Below are positions 20,301-22,801 of a stretch of DNA of 22,801 nucleotides, piece by piece. Source of the DNA: Temnopleurus reevesii (Eukaryota; Echinodermata; Echinoidea; Temnopleuroida; Temnopleuridae); contig BQKZ01006265.1 of assembly GCA_036244855.1 (NCBI GenBank), positions 14,383 through 37,183 on the forward strand, given 5' to 3'. Numbering within the stretch: position 1 is the first letter of the stretch; every line of letters starts with the position of its first letter. The position numbers and the translations under genes are program-made. Under the pieces are notes generated by a model. That model saw only the letters and a list, made by a program, of their open reading frames with translations, ran no database searches and was not told where the DNA came from.

Positions 20301-22801
20301 ATAAGGAATAAGACGTGTAAACATAGTAAGTCTGTGACAGGTGGAATTCAAATTATTGCTTTTAACGATAATATTCTGCTAAATATAGCACTTTTTTCAG
20401 ACAAGTTATAGACATAGCTTCGGCAATGGTTTAGCTTACCAAGTCAATGACAACTGCTGCATTCTGCTTGGCAAGTTCTTTTCTCATCTGGTCTTCTGAT
20501 TGCATGTTCTGTTCATCAAAGACAAAAATAGAACATGAGAGAAAAAGAGATGTTAGGAACCAGATGTATGGTAAAGAATCTGGACTTAGATGGCCAAGAA
20601 GCATTCCTATACTGTTTATCATACACAATATGTAATGAAAACTTTCATCTGACAAACTTGTGCAAAAAATGTTTATAATTGTTATCAGTTCAATCAATGT
20701 TTTCAATATTTTTCATAAGGAGCTGACCCCAAAATACGTCTCCCTAATTGTTATGGTCAAAGCTCACTTCTAAGTCTCTTTTTTCCTCACTTTTTTACAT
20801 GTCCATAAAGATGTACATTGTACCTGGCTTTATTTCAGAAACATACTACTAGTAAGTGAATAGATCAATACTATATAATAATACATGTAGATCAATCTAA
20901 TTCTAGTAAATGAACATACTACTAGTAAATAAAATATATCAATAATTTTGGGACACTTAAAATTTATTTCATTATCACAACCTGAAATAACATTTGAAAT
21001 ATGAAATATATAAACCTGTCTTTGTGACCACCTGTCTATATATAGCACTGTTATTGCATCCCTTGGAAATGATACATGTTTAACAAAACCTTATGAGGGT
21101 AATATTTCAAATAATCAAGTTTGAAAAAAAAAAATGATCTCATTAAAACAGTATAAAAGTTTCAATCGCGATAAATATGGTAAGATAGTGTTTTAGAGAT
21201 ACATACAAAGTCACATATCATCTTTAAAATAAATCACATAGTGACATTTGCTTCATTACCCTCAAAATCAAGAAAAATGAGACCAAAATAGAGAACAAAA
21301 CTAGGACTGGATTCATGCTTGTGTAAACTGACCTGGAAGTACTTGTTGTCCCACGCAAGGAACCAGCCGGTGAAGGTCACTGGTTCAAAGCCCATCTTAA
21401 CCTGGATGAGTTGCGTGGAGTCAGGGTCACGTCCGCTTGGATCCGTCATTAGGTACTCCTGTTATCAAGGAAAGGTTAAAACAACTTGGATGAAAATGTA
21501 AATAAAAATGGTTTGGAACACTTATAACAAAAGAAATAATATCTAATTCTCCTTATTGCATATTACATCTTAGAGCTTTGATGTAATGCTCAATAAATGT
21601 TTTTGCCCTTCTTTCTTAGAACATACTCAAATTGCTGGTATGTACTACAATGAGGCATTCTTGCCCATAATTTCATGTTCATTCATACTTTTTTTCTCAA
21701 TAGTATCGATATTAATCTTTGCCCATAATTCCTTTAACTGGGGACACAGACATTTGTCAAAATTAGTTAAAATGTCAATGCATGAATCTGTCATACATCC
21801 TCAATCCCAGGGAAAACGAACAATAAAGAATTAACACCCATCTCAATAATATCAGTGCACTTGTCGCTATGTTAGAGTCTACTGCTTTTAACAATCAAAT
21901 CCTTGAATGCCAGTGTGTAAAACCTCTGATGATTTTTTTATAGCATATAACAGTGGCTCTGAAATAACACAGCCAGTGGTTAATGAGCTGATTGCATACA
22001 AACGACATTGAATAATCAAAAGGTTTTTATTTACTTATCACAATATTCAAACCATATAGTACACATGCATGTACATGTACTACATTTACATGGTTTCACT
22101 ACTTCAAAATGGATTCACTACTTCAAATTTCAAACATGTGAATTTTTGCAATTTCTTGGGAACCAACCTTTGCTGTAACTAGGACTTGTTTCTTCTCTTC
22201 TTTGTTTGCACCAGCGCCAACCCAGATGTATAACTGCACATAAAGAAAAGTTGATGATGGTTAATTTTCATATGATTCAGTACACAAGGAAAATAATTTT
22301 ACATGATATAAAAATATTGTCGCACAAGAAAACCTTGTCTTGGCAGTCATCTGCCTGTTATTCCGATAAGTACTTTCCTAAATTCACTCATAAAAGGTTT
22401 TTAAACATTTCATTCACTTTTGAGGAAAACGGCTGGAAAAATATTGACGGAAAATTAAAATCAAATATATTGATGATTCATATAAGGACAAATTATTTAT
22501 ACAAATAACATTATACAAGAATTGTCATTGGATGATGTGGAAATATCGTGACATAGGAAAAAATCCCTTTACAATGAACATTTTATTTCCTTTGTCAACA
22601 AGCATTTTAGAATAATTCCTGCAATCATCAAATTTCCTCCAGAGTGGTAATCTGACAGAAAAGATCAAAAAGATCCTAAAGATAGACTTACTTCGCTGTA
22701 AGCATCTAGGAGCATAACATCATCTTCTATAAGATCTGTCTGGGTAAAGTTGTTGATATCCTCTACTCTGAAGTTACCTGTTGCATTGGAACATTGGAAC
22801 A
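14237..22801 (-). CDS. Villin/advillin-like actin-binding protein, 3' part of gene (six exons, partial)
   Basis: Six minus-strand exons (22801-22692, 22233-22168, 21458-21333, 20508-20440, 15699-15592, 14350-14237) join in phase 0 into one open frame of 196 residues ending in TAG. The protein starts inside gelsolin-like domain 6 (LFxCSN-type entry, [30 protein letters not shown]). A charged linker follows, then a complete villin headpiece (LPEGV-like [25 protein letters not shown]). Known family role: villins have six gelsolin-like repeats plus a headpiece, and they cap, sever and bundle actin filaments in a calcium-dependent way, notably in microvilli. Domains 1-5 and the promoter lie beyond 22801. 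The DPSGRD and GWFLAWD blocks resemble villin/advillin more than headpiece-less gelsolin. I cannot tell VIL1, AVIL and VILL orthology apart from this fragment, so no symbol is given. All introns are GT-AG. Assignment to the villin family is very secure; exact paralogy is not. Confidence 0.95.
14351..15591 (-). other. Villin-like gene, last intron (1,241 bp)
   Basis: A GT-AG intron on the minus strand splitting the headpiece between its two subdomains. It holds a G-rich run (14873-14888, GGGGAGGGGGGGGGGG) and otherwise ordinary AT-rich DNA. Confidence 0.85.
15592..15699 (-). CDS. Villin-like gene, exon encoding linker end and N-terminal headpiece subdomain
   Basis: A 108-nt exon of 36 codons: an acidic [11 protein letters not shown] stretch, then [20 protein letters not shown]. 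The last part aligns with the family consensus (P/F)xxxL..K..(L)PEGVD..(R/K)(K/R)E, which forms the N-terminal half of the villin headpiece. The donor is GTGAGA and the acceptor is ATACAG; phase 0 at both ends. Its acceptor lies only about 12 nt downstream, in transcript sense, of a TATC microsatellite that supplies most of the pyrimidines of the splice site. Confidence 0.93.
15711..15806. repeat. (GATA)n microsatellite beside a splice acceptor
   Basis: Repeated GATA units with GATT and TATA variants. In the villin-like transcript this is a (TATC)n run ending about 12 nt before the acceptor of the exon at 15699-15592, so it forms most of the polypyrimidine tract. Confidence 0.95.
18754..18765 (-). 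other. Possible 12-nt microexon of the villin-like gene
   Basis: The minus strand reads CTGGCAG, then AAAAAGGTCCAG, then the good donor GTGAGG. It would add Lys-Lys-Val-Gln in phase 0 within the flexible linker without disturbing the frame. The acceptor has only a weak pyrimidine tract. Short AG...GT pairs occur by chance in a 4.7-kb intron, so this is a suggestion only. Confidence 0.2.
20440..20508 (-). CDS. Villin-like gene, exon encoding G6-headpiece linker
   Basis: A 69-nt exon of 23 codons, [20 protein letters not shown] plus three more residues. The minus-strand acceptor is GAACAG and the donor is GTAAGC, phase 0 at both ends. The sequence is charged and helix-prone, as expected for the segment between the gelsolin core and the headpiece in villins. 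The linker is poorly conserved in the family, so the call rests on splice sites, frame and position. It is followed by the largest intron (4,740 bp). Confidence 0.85.
20509..21332 (-). other. Villin-like gene, intron between domain 6 and linker exons (824 bp)
   Basis: A GT-AG intron. It contains an imperfect direct duplication, 20839-20870 and 20912-20944 (both carry GAACATACTACTAGTAA-like sequence and end ATCAATA), and poly-A runs. Confidence 0.85.
21333..21458 (-). CDS. Villin-like gene, exon encoding end of gelsolin-like domain 6
   Basis: A 126-nt exon of 42 codons. It starts [13 protein letters not shown], continues with [10 protein letters not shown] and ends [23 protein letters not shown] and the FTGWFLAWD block are diagnostic of villin-type G6 domains; this is the single best recognition block in the window. 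The minus-strand acceptor is AACAG and the donor is GTCAGT. Phase 0 at both ends. Confidence 0.95.
21459..22167 (-). other. Villin-like gene, intron within domain 6 (709 bp)
   Basis: A GT-AG intron with no ORF of note. It includes the small palindrome-rich patch CATGCATGTACATGTAC near 22066-22082. Confidence 0.85.
22168..22233 (-). CDS. Villin-like gene, exon encoding gelsolin-like domain 6 core
   Basis: A 66-nt exon of 22 codons beginning [15 protein letters not shown]. The (I/F)(Y/F)xWxG signature, which follows DVxLLD in every gelsolin repeat, is intact. The acceptor on the minus strand is a TGCAG and the donor is GTTGGT, weaker than consensus. Both junctions are phase 0, so the frame runs straight from the preceding exon (AYSE) into this one. 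The Lys/Glu-rich helix after the WxG signature is the expected long helix of the domain. Confidence 0.92.
22234..22691 (-). other. Villin-like gene, intron within domain 6 (458 bp)
   Basis: A GT-AG intron, AT-rich. An open plus-strand frame across it has low-complexity composition and is not supported as coding. Confidence 0.85.
22692..22801 (-). CDS. Villin-like gene, exon encoding start of gelsolin-like domain 6 (5' side cut by window)
   Basis: The minus-strand frame gives two bases of a split codon, then 36 codons. They include CSNATGNF, the [11 protein letters not shown] stretch and [10 protein letters not shown]. This matches the first beta strands of a villin G6 domain, where the DDVxLLD block is one of the most conserved gelsolin-superfamily signatures and lies near the calcium-binding region. 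The exon ends in GAA followed by the consensus donor GTAAGT, giving a phase 0 junction. The upstream boundary is outside the window, so the true exon start is unknown. Confidence 0.93.

Larger units (their letters stand above)
15700..20439 (-). other. Villin-like gene, largest visible intron (4,740 bp)
   Basis: It separates the linker exon from the headpiece exon. Apart from the GATA repeat and the possible 12-nt exon at 18754-18765, it is AT-rich DNA with no credible ORF. A GAT run occurs at 17488-17500. A perfect 16-bp palindrome, CTAATTGATCAATTAG, lies at 20023-20038. TACGGTCTAATT is repeated just before it. Confidence 0.8.

Noticed and set aside
1..22801. tRNA, rRNA, CRISPR arrays, bacterial operons or viral genes
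   Set aside because: I looked on both strands and saw no tRNA-like box pattern, no rRNA segment, no spaced palindromic repeat array, and no long intronless gene.

Overview
The window looks like nuclear DNA of an animal, most likely a marine invertebrate deuterostome such as a sea urchin. It is AT-rich and dominated by introns, intergenic DNA and microsatellites, with only small exons joined by GT-AG introns. The recognisable coding content is a villin-type actin-binding protein with a C-terminal headpiece. The species is inferred from this protein, from the retroposon and foldback remnants, and from an apparent allelic duplication; the window does not prove it. No bacterial, phage or CRISPR-type content is visible.

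Left part (1-7254, minus strand): I reconstruct the 5' end of an unrecognised gene for a secreted, Ser/Thr-rich mucin-like protein. Exon 1 (7140-7254) encodes a signal peptide. Exon 2 (1109-1399) and exon 3 (355 to beyond base 1) encode Thr/Ser/Pro/Asp-rich sequence with TTDET-like repeats and a 23-Ser run. All splice junctions are phase 1, which fits modular extracellular proteins. Intron 2 carries the 3' end of a CR1/L2-type LINE on the minus strand. Intron 1 (5.7 kb) carries a 233-bp foldback MITE flanked by TTAA, an ATT microsatellite, and a 0.77-kb tandem duplication whose copies are separated by one N.

Middle part (7255-14236): I see no convincing gene. It holds a poly-G/poly-C foldback, a (GAAAT)n retroposon tail, a possible small TIR element, and long GA-rich and CT-rich tracts at 10.65-11.76 kb. 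An AT-rich stretch follows that may include the 3' UTR of the downstream gene. A few short ORFs behind acceptor-like sites are listed with low confidence.

Right part (14237 to beyond 22801, minus strand): the last six exons of a villin/advillin-like gene encode most of gelsolin-like domain 6, a linker and the complete villin headpiece. All five introns are phase 0 and all exons join in one open frame of 196 residues plus stop. The largest intron (4.74 kb) contains a possible 12-nt microexon. A (TATC)n microsatellite sits just upstream of the acceptor of the penultimate exon.

The two genes lie on the same strand about 7 kb apart, and nothing suggests that they act together. I did not find a convincing new biological system. 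The observations most worth checking are the unrecognised mucin-like gene with its coding microsatellites, the duplication across the N, and the headpiece core substitution.
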